A DNA stretch of 64,000 bases from DAOOVD01 sp035369845 (GTDB taxonomy: Bacteria; Bacillota; Desulfotomaculia; Desulfotomaculales; Pelotomaculaceae), in assembly GCA_035369845.1 (NCBI GenBank), contig DAOOVD010000004.1, positions 1 to 64,000 on the forward strand. The letters run 5' to 3'. The position numbers and the translations under genes are program-made. Below are positions 17,490-25,667 of the stretch, piece by piece. Every line of letters begins with the position of its first letter. The first letter of the stretch is position 1. Below the pieces are notes generated by a model that was not told the DNA's origin, did not search any database, and saw nothing but the letters and a program-made list of their open reading frames with translations.

Positions 17490-18278
17490 TTGTTCCATTC
17501 AATATTTTCTCCTGTTGCGGCGCGATCATCACTGCTGCGCAATATGGATCCGCGGGTGAAAGCGGTTTCCATATTTGCCTTTGTCGCTTTGGCTTCCACC
17601 ATGAATTTTTTGCCCTTTCTGGTTGGGGCGGGGGCGTTTGTCTGGAGCCTGGCCGGGTTTTCCCGCATCCCGGCGACGTATCTCCTGAAAAGAGTGCTTT
17701 GGACTGTCCCGTTCGGCTTTTTTCTTATAGCAATTTTCCCGTTTTTCACGCCGGGCGTTCCTTTGTTCGAGCTCAATGCCGGATTTGTCAGCCTGGCAGT
17801 GACGGGCGAGGGGATGGAGCGGGCTCTGGTCTTCTTTTTGCGCGTGTTCACCGCAGTTTCGGCCCTGGCCCTGCTGACCGCCACCACCGGCTTCAGGGAA
17901 CTGATGAACGCCTTGAGAGACTTGCGGCTGCCCCATATTCTGACGGGGTTGATTGAATTTACCGTCCGGTACGTATTCGTGCTGGCGGAAGAACTGCAGC
18001 GGATGAAAACGGCCCGCAGGGCCAGGAGTTTCGAACAGGGAGGAAGTCTTCTGGACCGGCATGCCTTGAAAACTCTGGGCTGTCTGACCGGCGTGCTCTT
18101 CATGCGTTCTTACGAGCGGGGGGAGAGGGTCTTTTACGCCATGCTGGCCAGGGGCTACGCCGGCGGGACCGGTGAATTGAACCGCCGCGCACTCTGCACG
18201 AAAGACGTCTGCATCGGCGCCGGCATATTCTTGTTTGCCTTGAGCCTCCGTTTAATTGAAATGGGGGGGAGTTTTTGA
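17490..18278 (+). CDS. cbiQ: Energy-coupling factor transmembrane protein CbiQ
   Basis: The T component of a cobalt (or nickel) ECF importer. LLRNMDPRVKAVSIF is the N-terminal CbiQ motif. Several helices follow, with two conserved Ala-Arg coupling segments, AARRARSFEQGG-like (MKTARRARSFEQG) and YAMLARGYAGG, which contact the ATPase. TTG 17490 follows GGGAGAGG with a six-base gap and gives a 262-residue protein beginning MFHSIFSPVAARSSLL; the frame is open further upstream but without a ribosome site. Its stop overlaps the cbiO start. The unusual gene order is Q-O-M-N. Confidence 0.85.
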   Translation: MFHSIFSPVAARSSLLRNMDPRVKAVSIFAFVALASTMNFLPFLVGAGAFVWSLAGFSRIPATYLLKRVLWTVPFGFFLIAIFPFFTPGVPLFELNAGFVSLAVTGEGMERALVFFLRVFTAVSALALLTATTGFRELMNALRDLRLPHILTGLIEFTVRYVFVLAEELQRMKTARRARSFEQGGSLLDRHALKTLGCLTGVLFMRSYERGERVFYAMLARGYAGGTGELNRRALCTKDVCIGAGIFLFALSLRLIEMGGSF

Positions 18279-19108
18279 CAAACATTATAGAGGTGGAAGA
18301 CCTTTTCTATACATACAGGGACGGCACCAGGGCCCTGGACGGGGTGACCCTGTCCGTCCGGGAGGGAGCCAGGACGGTTCTGCTCGGTCCGAATGGAGCG
18401 GGAAAATCCACCCTTCTCCTGCATTTGAACGGCATTTTTCTGGCGCAGAAGGGCACGGTCCGGGTTGCGGGCCGTAAGATTGACCAGAAAAGCGAAAAAT
18501 GGGTGCGCACAGTGGTCGGCCTGGTTTTTCAAGACCCCGACGACCAGGTTTTTTCTTCCACGGTATGGGACGATGTGGCCTTTGGCCCGAAGAATATGGG
18601 GCTTTCCGGGGCTGAAATCGAACGGCGGGTGGCTGCGGCCCTGGAGGCGGTCAAGATGGGAGATTACCGCGACAGGGCACCGTACCGCCTCAGCTATGGA
18701 GAAAAGAGGAGGGTGGCCATAGCCGGAGTGCTGGCGATGAGCCCGAGGGTGATCGTTCTCGACGAGCCCCTGGCCTGTCTGGACCCGCAGGGGAGGGACG
18801 GCCTGCTGGAGGTCTTGAACAGATTGAACGAAGGGGGTACGACCGTGATCGTCGCCACTCATGACGTGGACTTCGCCGCCCAGTGGGCGGACCAGGTGCT
18901 GGTAATAAAAGACGGCAAAACCCTGGCCCGTGGTGACACGTCATTACTGGCGGATGAAAGGCTGATCCGGGAAGCTCGTCTTAATTTGCCGGTTATCACC
19001 CGGCTGTTTAAAAAAATTCCGGGGCTGGTCACGGGAAAAACCCCGCTGACTGTTGATGATGCCGTTGTTGAGATGAACAGACTCTTGAGCGGTTCAAAAG
19101 CAGAATAA
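18275..19108 (+). CDS. cbiO: Energy-coupling factor ATPase CbiO
   Basis: The ATP-binding subunit that powers the CbiMNQO importer. The 277-residue sequence has Walker A GPNGAGKSTLL, a Q-loop VFQDPDDQVFSS, the ECF-type signature LSYGEKRRVAIAGVLAM, Walker B VIVLDEPLACLD and switch His in ATHDVDFAAQWAD. Start TTG 18275 lies inside the cbiQ stop (TTGA) behind GGGGGGGAG. It would bind CbiQ through its coupling helices. Confidence 0.93.
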   Translation: MTNIIEVEDLFYTYRDGTRALDGVTLSVREGARTVLLGPNGAGKSTLLLHLNGIFLAQKGTVRVAGRKIDQKSEKWVRTVVGLVFQDPDDQVFSSTVWDDVAFGPKNMGLSGAEIERRVAAALEAVKMGDYRDRAPYRLSYGEKRRVAIAGVLAMSPRVIVLDEPLACLDPQGRDGLLEVLNRLNEGGTTVIVATHDVDFAAQWADQVLVIKDGKTLARGDTSLLADERLIREARLNLPVITRLFKKIPGLVTGKTPLTVDDAVVEMNRLLSGSKAE

Positions 19109-19256
19109 AGCGTTTCACCAATTGAACAGGAAGATTTTTGCCGCAGGCGGTGCGGCGCGAAGCTCATAAGCGGCGTTTCACCTCAAGGCGCCTTTGTCGA
19201 TGACCCCGGCTGCTGAAGCTGCCGAATTGATACTGGGAATTCGTATGAGAAATATA

Positions 19257-19306
19257 AACCACGAAGGTTTATTGCTTGTTGAAACAAGTCACTTTCGCGG
19301 TTTTTT
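19257..19306 (+). terminator. Terminator after cbiO
   Basis: AACCACGAAG pairs imperfectly with CTTTCGCGGTT, and an inner CTTGTTGAAACAAG hairpin sits within. Six T follow at 19301-19306. It implies that cbiM has its own promoter or is expressed by read-through. Confidence 0.6.
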
Positions 19307-19484
19307 GTTTTGAGGGGGGGTGGTCTAAACGTAAAGGGGGAGAGATCGCTGAAAAACTAAAACCCTGCAGTGAGCCGTCGCAAATTGCGGGTGAAGATGC
19401 CGGGTCCCGGCGTCTTCGTCAGCGGGGCGATTGTCGACGCTGCCGGGAAGACGTGTTCTCATATTAACGGGAGGTGTTTTATAA
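19307..19484 (+). other. Leader region of cbiM, nothing recognised
   Basis: About 180 bases between the terminator and cbiM hold GC-rich inverted segments (around GCCGGGTCCCGGC) but no riboswitch class that I can name. The cobalamin landmarks of the minus-strand leaders are absent. Confidence 0.4.
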
Positions 19485-20120
19485 TTGCATATTCCGGATG
19501 GATTTCTCGACACCGGGACCATTGTCGGTACGTATGTTTTGAGCGCCGGGGCCGTGGGATACGGCATCAGGAAAACCAGAGAGGAGCTGAACGAGCGTCA
19601 GATCCCGGTTCTGGGCGTGCTGGCGGCCTTTATATTCGCGGCGCAGATGGTTAATTTCCCCATCATCGGCGGCACGTCCGGCCACCTGCTGGGAGCCGCG
19701 CTGGCAGCCGTCCTGCTCGGTCCCTGGGCTTCGTCCATAATTATCTCAACTGTTCTGATCATTCAGTGTCTGTTTTTCCAGGACGGCGGCCTGACTGCCC
19801 TGGGGGGCAATATTTTTAACATGGGTGTCGTCGGTTCGTTTGCCGCCTACTGGATTTATACCGCACTGAAAAAACTGCCCGGCAGGAATGTTGAAATGTT
19901 TCGGATTTTTGCCGCCTCATGGGCGTCAGTGGTTTTGGCTTCTTTGGCGGCCACGGCGGAATTGGCCTTGTCCGGCACGGTTCCTTTCAAAATTGCCTTT
20001 GTTGCTATGATGAGCTGGCATGTTATAATCGGAGTGGGTGAAGGGATTATTACCGCGCTCGCCGTCTCTTTCGTGAGGCGCGTGGGCTTCAGTCCCGCCG
20101 CCCGTGCCGAAAAAGCGTAA
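19485..20120 (+). CDS. cbiM: Energy-coupling factor substrate-binding protein CbiM
   Basis: The S component for Co2+ (or Ni2+). The mature N-terminus MHIPDGFLD supplies the Met-His metal-chelating amino end typical of CbiM/NikM. Further motifs are FAAQMVNFPIIGGTSGHLLGAAL and HVIIGVGEGIITALAV, with about six helices in 211 residues. TTG 19485 follows GGGAGGTG. Together with the PDGLE protein, CbiQ and CbiO it completes an importer; the corrinoid setting favours cobalt, but the CooT-like neighbour leaves nickel possible. Confidence 0.92.
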   Translation: MHIPDGFLDTGTIVGTYVLSAGAVGYGIRKTREELNERQIPVLGVLAAFIFAAQMVNFPIIGGTSGHLLGAALAAVLLGPWASSIIISTVLIIQCLFFQDGGLTALGGNIFNMGVVGSFAAYWIYTALKKLPGRNVEMFRIFAASWASVVLASLAATAELALSGTVPFKIAFVAMMSWHVIIGVGEGIITALAVSFVRRVGFSPAARAEKA

Positions 20121-20136
20121 AGCGGGGTGAAAGCAA

Positions 20137-20427
20137 ATGAAAAAGCCGTTGTTGATTTTATTTTTGTTGTCCCTTGCCATAGCCGCGTTTTTGTCTCCCT
20201 TCGCCTCGCCGGACCCCGACGGGCTTGACAGGGTGGCTCAAGATCTGGGATTTGAAGAAAGAAGCGAAGGGGCTGATATCGTTCGATCTCCCATCCCGGA
20301 CTACAAGTTTCCCGGCGTCGGCAGCGAGACGGCCGCGACGGCCTTTGCGGGAGCGCTGGGTACGCTTGTCACTTTCGGAGCGGCCTACGGTTTCGGGAAG
20401 GCTGTCCTGACTCTCGGGAAAAAGTAG
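20137..20427 (+). CDS. CbiN/PDGLE-domain component of cobalt/nickel ECF importer
   Basis: The 96-residue protein has an N-terminal helix (LLILFLLSLAIAAFLSPFA), the hallmark SPDPDGLDRVAQDLGFEE, and a C-terminal helix (ALGTLVTFGAAYGFGKAVL). PDGLE proteins replace or fuse with CbiN beside CbiM/NikM and help metal capture. It follows cbiM by 16 bases and starts at ATG after GGGGTGAAAG. Classic CbiN sequence is not seen, so the symbol is withheld. Confidence 0.85.
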   Translation: MKKPLLILFLLSLAIAAFLSPFASPDPDGLDRVAQDLGFEERSEGADIVRSPIPDYKFPGVGSETAATAFAGALGTLVTFGAAYGFGKAVLTLGKK

Positions 20428-20664
20428 TGCCTGTGCGCTTTTACCGGAGGCGCTGACCAAGGAAAAATATTTTCTTGTTAGCCGCCCATGGTGTAACAGT
20501 TTCTTTAAAAACAAGCTTCCCGCCGCCTTTGATATTGATTGGATCACGGGTGCTCTTGCCAAATGGATATCGCCCTATTAAAGTAAGAGGTGAAAAACTA
20601 TTACTGTGGCATCCTCACCGGACAAAGGGCTTTAGTTTTAAAATATGTTTTTCGGGAGGTAGAG

Positions 20665-21078
20665 ATGCGAATCGCTGTAATTGACGGGCAAGGGGGAGGC
20701 ATCGGCAAGGCCATTGTTGAGAAATTACGCAAAGAACTGGACGAAGATGTTGAAATAATCGCGCTGGGCACAAACGTCGCGGCCACCTCTTTAATGCTGA
20801 AGGCGGGGGCAAACGAAGGCGCGTCGGGCGAAAACGCCATCGTGCACAGCGCGGGCAAGGTTGACTTTATAGTCGGCACTGTTGGCATAATCGCGGCGAA
20901 TTCCATGTTAGGGGAGCTCACCCCCTTGATGGCCAGGGCGGTGTCGGAAAGCCCCGCCAGAAAAATACTGCTGCCGCTGAACAGGTTCAATATCGAAATT
21001 GCGGGCGTGAGAAACGACCCGCTGCCCCATCTTATCGACAACGCAGTTTCCATATTAAAAAAATATCTGTCGAGGTGA
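20665..21078 (+). CDS. DUF3842 family protein
   Basis: The 137-residue protein opens with a nucleotide-binding-like MRIAVIDGQGGGIGKAIVEKLR, then ALGTNVAATSLMLKAGANEGASGENAI and VGIIAANSMLGELTPLMA. This is DUF3842, common in Firmicutes and of unknown function. GGGAGGT at 20655-20661 sets ATG 20665. It ends nine bases before the CooT-like start, so the two are one unit; the pairing with a nickel-binding protein and a metal importer suggests a metal-related role. Confidence 0.8.
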   Translation: MRIAVIDGQGGGIGKAIVEKLRKELDEDVEIIALGTNVAATSLMLKAGANEGASGENAIVHSAGKVDFIVGTVGIIAANSMLGELTPLMARAVSESPARKILLPLNRFNIEIAGVRNDPLPHLIDNAVSILKKYLSR

Positions 21079-21086
21079 AAAGTGGA

Positions 21087-21278
21087 ATGTGCGAGGCCAA
21101 TGTCTACCTGATTGATGAAAAAGGGGACAAAATCCTGCTTTTGGAGGCGGTCGACAAGCTGATTCCGCAAGAGGACGGGATATTTCTTGAAAACATTTTC
21201 GGCCAGAGGAAAAAGGTAAAGGCGAAAATCAAGGAAATGGCGCTGGTCGAACACGACATAACGCTGGAAAAAACTTAG
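21087..21278 (+). CDS. CooT family nickel-binding protein
   Basis: The 63-residue protein starts MCEANVYLIDEKGDKILLLE and continues LENIFGQRKKVKAKIKEMALVEHDITLE. CooT dimers bind Ni2+ through the N-terminal Cys2 and support CO dehydrogenase maturation in Rhodospirillum; Clostridia hold many homologues. ATG 21087 matches the family start, behind GAGGTG, rather than GTG 21075. Its place after an ECF metal importer fits metal storage or delivery. No cooS/acs gene is in view. Confidence 0.8.
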   Translation: MCEANVYLIDEKGDKILLLEAVDKLIPQEDGIFLENIFGQRKKVKAKIKEMALVEHDITLEKT

Positions 21279-21287
21279 AAGCGGTGC

Positions 21288-21870
21288 GGGCAACTGGCTC
21301 CAGAATGCTGGCGTGCTGTCCGGAACCTTGAGGTTGAAGGAAGCGAGCGGCGGCAGCACAATCTGCAACCCCGCGTAAATGGGCAGCGCTTTGTCATAAG
21401 CGAACAATTCAGCGACGGATACCACCCGGCGCAGTGAGGGTAACCGGACTGCGGCGCGAAACCAGCGGGTTACTGATGTTATGACTTTGAGCACGAGAAG
21501 CTTTGAGGTAAAAGAGCAGCTCCAAGACCATCCCGACGCCGTCTTTGCAGCGGTGTTAAGTGCAGCGGTGCAAAAGTTATAGCGAATATCTTGCGTTTGA
21601 CCAGTAACCACACTTAAATTTTTGTGCCAAAGCTGTGAGCGGTGACAAAGCGCTGCCACAACAGGCAGGAGCGAGCTGTGACGGGGTGCTGCCCAAAAAG
21701 CAAGGTATAAGGCCAAAGGCAGCGCCTTCGTTTTATTTCGCAAACTAACCTCGTGACTTTGAGGTCGGAGCAAGCGAGTCCCCGGTTCACTTGACGCGAA
21801 GCGTATGAGCGGGCGTTTCAACCTCAAGGTGCAACTTCGAGGCGGTACAACCGTCTCTCTTGTTTTTTTA
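21288..21870. repeat. Noncoding dispersed repeat block
   Basis: The 700 bases between the CooT-like gene and the ABC operon hold no gene with codon-like content or a ribosome site. Instead they carry words found again elsewhere in the window: TGAGCGGTGACAAAGCGCTG here and TGAGCGGTGACAAAGCACTG near 51958; GGCAGCGCCTTCG here and GGCAGCGCTTTCG near 52009. Near 21790, GCGAAGCGTATGAGCGGGCG resembles GCGAAGCTCATAAGCGGCG near 19157. A long minus-strand open frame across it is a GC artefact. Confidence 0.55.
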
Positions 21871-22017
21871 CGCGTATTTAGCCGGTTGACACCGCTGTTT
21901 GCCGGGATTATAGTTAAGTCATTGAATTATTAATAAATGTAAGTAATTTAATGTGGAAAATGAAAGAAAGCAGGAAAACGGGGCTTTAAGCTGCGGTTGG
22001 AACGGAGGTGACCGTCT

Positions 22018-23745
22018 GTGCTGAGGCTTTTCAGGTTTTTGAAGCCCTACTCGATCCCTGCGGCGTTTGTTCTGGTGCTGGTTTTTTTTCAGTCGCTTTT
22101 CGAATTGTACCTGCCGAACTTGATGGCGGATATCGTCGACACAGGCATTGTAAAAGGAGACACCGGCTACATTTTGGAGATCGGCGGGCTCATGCTGCTC
22201 GTGGCCGCGCTCAGTAACGCCTGCGCGGTTCTGGGGGGGTTTTTGTCGGCCAGAACTGCCGCCGGTTTCGGCAGGGATTTGCGCAGCAGGGTTTTTTCCC
22301 ATGTCGAGGCCCTTTCTCTTTACGAATTTGAGAGGATAGGCGCTCCTTCTCTGATCACCAGGACCACCAACGACATTACCCAGGTGCAGATGGTGACGCT
22401 GACGATGCTGCGCATTTTCATAAGAGCGCCGGTAATGTGCGTGGGCGGATTGATTATGGCGGTTTCCATGGACGCAAAGCTGTCGCTGGTGCTCGTTGTC
22501 GCCGTTCCGTTGCTTGCCGCCGCCGTCTGTGCCGTTACGGGCAAAGCGCTGCCGCTTTTTAAGGCGGTGCAGGAGAAAATCGACAAGATCAACCTGATCA
22601 TGCGCGAGAATTTGAGCGGCATCAGAGTGATACGCGCTTTCAACCGCGAGGACTACGAGAGAAGGCGCTTCGGCGACGCAAACCTCGACCTGACTTCCGC
22701 CGCGATCAGGGTCAACCGCTTGATGGCCGCCCTGATGCCCATTATGATGCTGGTGATGAATTTTACGACGATCGCAATCATTTGGTTCGGCGGTATCCGC
22801 ATCGACTCCGGGCACATGCAGGTCGGCGCCCTGATGGCGTTTCTTCAGTATGCCATGCAGATCATGTTCTCGCTGCTGATGGCTTCCATGCTGTTTGTCA
22901 TGATACCGCGCGCTTCCGCCTCCGCGGATAGAATCAACGAGGTGCTTGCCGCCGCCCCCGAAGCCGGGGAGGCCCCGCGGGCCGGGAATGCCGGCGCCGG
23001 CAGGGGGTTCATCGAATTCAGGAACGTCACTTTCAGTTACCCCGGGGCCGAGCAGCCGGCCGTCAGCAACGTTTCTTTCAGCGCTAAACCCGGCGAGATC
23101 ACCGCCGTTATCGGTGGCACCGGGTCGGGGAAATCGACTCTGGTCAAACTGATCCCGCGCTTTTACGATGTTGACGGCGGCAGCATTCTCATTGACGGCG
23201 TGGATATACGCGATATGCCGCGGGAAAGCCTCAGGGCCAAAATCGGGCTGGTGCCGCAAAAGGCCGTGCTTTTCACCGGCACCGTGGCGGACAATATCAG
23301 GTTCGGCAGGAAAGACGCCGCGGATGAGGAAGTACGGCGCGCCGCCGATACAGCTCAGGCAACCAGCTTCATCTGCGGCATGGAAGACGGCTTTGATTCC
23401 GTTATCGCGCAGGGCGGCAAAAATCTGTCGGGAGGGCAGAAGCAGCGCCTTTCCATCGCCCGGGCGCTGGTCAGGCGGCCTGAAATTTTTATCTTCGACG
23501 ACAGTTTCTCGGCGCTTGACTACAAAACCGACGCTGCGCTGCGAAGAGCGCTTAAAAAGGAGACGGCCGGTTCCTCCGTGCTGATTGTCGCTCAGAGAGT
23601 CAGTACGATAACGAATGCGGACCGGATTATCGTTCTGGACGAGGGTAAAGTAGCGGGTACCGGCAGCCATAAGGAGCTTTTGGAAACGTGCGGTATATAC
23701 CGCGAGATTGTATCTTCGCAGCTTTCGGAGGGGGTGCCGGTATGA
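22018..23745 (+). CDS. ABC exporter half-transporter A (degenerate ATPase site)
   Basis: The 575-residue half-transporter carries six helices then an ATPase domain: Walker A GGTGSGKSTLVKLIPRFYD, Q-loop LVPQKAVLFTGTVADNIRFG, signature LSGGQKQRLSIARAL and Walker B IFIFDDSFSALD. Asp replaces the catalytic Glu after Walker B, as in one subunit of heterodimeric exporters (YheI/TM287 type). GTG 22018 follows GGAGGTG. The next gene overlaps by four bases and supplies the partner. Substrates of this class are drugs or lipids; none can be assigned. Confidence 0.9.
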   Translation: MLRLFRFLKPYSIPAAFVLVLVFFQSLFELYLPNLMADIVDTGIVKGDTGYILEIGGLMLLVAALSNACAVLGGFLSARTAAGFGRDLRSRVFSHVEALSLYEFERIGAPSLITRTTNDITQVQMVTLTMLRIFIRAPVMCVGGLIMAVSMDAKLSLVLVVAVPLLAAAVCAVTGKALPLFKAVQEKIDKINLIMRENLSGIRVIRAFNREDYERRRFGDANLDLTSAAIRVNRLMAALMPIMMLVMNFTTIAIIWFGGIRIDSGHMQVGALMAFLQYAMQIMFSLLMASMLFVMIPRASASADRINEVLAAAPEAGEAPRAGNAGAGRGFIEFRNVTFSYPGAEQPAVSNVSFSAKPGEITAVIGGTGSGKSTLVKLIPRFYDVDGGSILIDGVDIRDMPRESLRAKIGLVPQKAVLFTGTVADNIRFGRKDAADEEVRRAADTAQATSFICGMEDGFDSVIAQGGKNLSGGQKQRLSIARALVRRPEIFIFDDSFSALDYKTDAALRRALKKETAGSSVLIVAQRVSTITNADRIIVLDEGKVAGTGSHKELLETCGIYREIVSSQLSEGVPV

Positions 23746-25643
23746 GCTTAAGAAGCGGGAAGCCTGGACCGGTGAGGGGGCCCGGCCCGGGACCCGCCCG
23801 GGGCGGCCACGGGAGGCCTTTCCCGATGGCAATGCCGGCAGAAAAAGCGCGGGATTTCAAAGGCGCGCTGAAAAGGCTCGCCGGTTATTTGAAGCCATGC
23901 AAAAATCAGATTGCGGCGGTGGTTTTGATGGCGGTTGCGGGCACGGTTTTCAGCACCGTCAGTCCGAAAATCCTGGGCAAGGCTACGACCAGGCTCTTTG
24001 AAGGCCTCATGATGAAATTAAATCATGTGCCTGGCGCCAGAGTGGATTTCCAATATATCTGGCAAATACTTCTGATCGTGGGCGCGTTTTATGTTTTAAG
24101 CGCTTTTTTCCATTATGTTCAGCAATACATCATGGCGGCCGTGGCCCAGAAAACCGTTTTTGACCTGCGCAGGCATGTCGGCGAAAAGCTTGCCCGCCTG
24201 CCCTTGAAATACTTTGACTCGCACGCGCACGGGGAAATTCTGAGCCGTGTCACCAACGACATCGACAATATCGGCGGTACGTTGCAGCAGAGCGTTACGC
24301 AGTTGATTACAGCCGCAGTCACTCTGGCCGGCATTATCGTCATGATGCTGACGATCAGTCCCCTGATGACCCTGATCTGCGCCGTCACCCTGCCCTTGAG
24401 CCTTGCCGTGACGAAGGGAGTCGTATCCTGCTCGCAACAATACTTCAGGGAGCAGTGGGAGGAGCTCGGCAAACTCAACGGACATGTTGAGGAAATGTAT
24501 ACCGGTCACCAGGTGGTAAAGGCGTTCGGACACGAACGCGATTCAATCAACCGGTTCGAAAACATAAATGAAAAGCTCTACCAGGCAAGCTGGAAGTCGC
24601 AGTTCGTTTCCGGCGTCATCATGCCGCTCATGACTTTTATCAACAACCTGGGGTACGTTTCCGTCTGCGTGGCCGGCGGTATCCTCGTGGCGAGAAAGGC
24701 CGTGGAAATCGGTGACGTCCAGGCTTTTATTCAGTACGCCAGGCAGTTTACCTGGCCGATAACCCAGGCCGCCAATATCGCCAACATCATCCAGTCCACG
24801 GTGGCGTCGGCCGAACGGGTTTTTGAACTTCTGGACGAGGACGAGGAAATTCCCGACAAGGCGGATGCAAAGGTCATCGATTTTCCAGGAGGCGGGGTGA
24901 AATTTCAAAATGTCAGGTTCGGCTACAAGGAAGACGCAATATTGATCGAGAATATGAATATAGACGTGGAACCGGGACAGACAGTCGCCGTCGTCGGACC
25001 TACGGGCGCCGGCAAAACCACACTTGTAAACCTGCTGATGCGTTTTTATGAAACTGGCGGCGGCAGAATCACCGTTGACGGGGTGGACATCAGGGATTTG
25101 AAGCGCGGAAGGCTGCGCAGGATTTTCGGTATGGTGCTTCAGGACACGTGGCTCTTTAACGGCGCCATAAGGGACAACATAGCCTACGGGCGCGAGGGCG
25201 CCTCCTTTGAGGAGATCGTCCGGGCGGCAAAGGCTGCCCACGCCGACCATTTCATCAGGACCCTTCCCCGCGGATACGACACCGTGCTCAATGAGGAAGC
25301 CTCCAATATTTCAGAAGGGCAAAAGCAGCTTCTGACCATTGCCCGGGCAATACTGGCCGATCCGGCAATTCTCATTCTCGACGAGGCTACCAGCAGCGTG
25401 GATACTAGAACGGAGGCTGCCGTCCAAAAGGCGATGGCCAATCTGATGAAAGGAAGAACAAGTTTTGTCATCGCCCACAGGTTGTCCACAATTCGTGACG
25501 CGGACCTGATCCTTGTGATGAACAACGGCAGCATTGTTGAAAAGGGGAGGCATGACGAGCTTCTCGCCGCCGGAGGCTTCTACGCGGAGCTTTACTGCAG
25601 CCAGTTTGCGGGCGAGTGCCCCGGAAACCCGGCGGTGTCATGA
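23742..25643 (+). CDS. ABC exporter half-transporter B
   Basis: The 633-residue partner begins with a Gly/Pro/Arg-rich tail (GPVRGPGPGPARGGHGRP), then the membrane domain (HGEILSRVTNDIDNIGGTL) and ATPase: Walker A GPTGAGKTTLVNLLMRFY, LQDTWLFNGAIRDNIAYG, non-canonical signature ISEGQKQLLTIARAI and canonical Walker B ILILDEATSSVD. With partner A it gives one consensus and one degenerate ATP site, typical of heterodimers. ATG 23742 overlaps the stop of A (ATGA) and follows GGAGGGGG; a longer upstream frame exists without a ribosome site. Confidence 0.92.
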   Translation: MSLRSGKPGPVRGPGPGPARGGHGRPFPMAMPAEKARDFKGALKRLAGYLKPCKNQIAAVVLMAVAGTVFSTVSPKILGKATTRLFEGLMMKLNHVPGARVDFQYIWQILLIVGAFYVLSAFFHYVQQYIMAAVAQKTVFDLRRHVGEKLARLPLKYFDSHAHGEILSRVTNDIDNIGGTLQQSVTQLITAAVTLAGIIVMMLTISPLMTLICAVTLPLSLAVTKGVVSCSQQYFREQWEELGKLNGHVEEMYTGHQVVKAFGHERDSINRFENINEKLYQASWKSQFVSGVIMPLMTFINNLGYVSVCVAGGILVARKAVEIGDVQAFIQYARQFTWPITQAANIANIIQSTVASAERVFELLDEDEEIPDKADAKVIDFPGGGVKFQNVRFGYKEDAILIENMNIDVEPGQTVAVVGPTGAGKTTLVNLLMRFYETGGGRITVDGVDIRDLKRGRLRRIFGMVLQDTWLFNGAIRDNIAYGREGASFEEIVRAAKAAHADHFIRTLPRGYDTVLNEEASNISEGQKQLLTIARAILADPAILILDEATSSVDTRTEAAVQKAMANLMKGRTSFVIAHRLSTIRDADLILVMNNGSIVEKGRHDELLAAGGFYAELYCSQFAGECPGNPAVS

Positions 25644-25667
25644 AAAAATATCCAGGGGGTTGAAGTT

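Noticed and set aside
19307..19484. Riboswitch before cbiM
   Set aside because: None of the cobalamin landmarks found in the minus-strand leaders occur, and no other class was recognised.
20601..21827. 408-codon open frame on the minus strand across DUF3842, cooT and a repeat block
   Set aside because: It runs antisense to two genes with clear families and ribosome sites, and has no family-like sequence.
21919..23832. 637-codon minus-strand frame
   Set aside because: It is antisense to an ABC exporter gene; composition rich in His, Arg and Gln is typical of a mirror frame.
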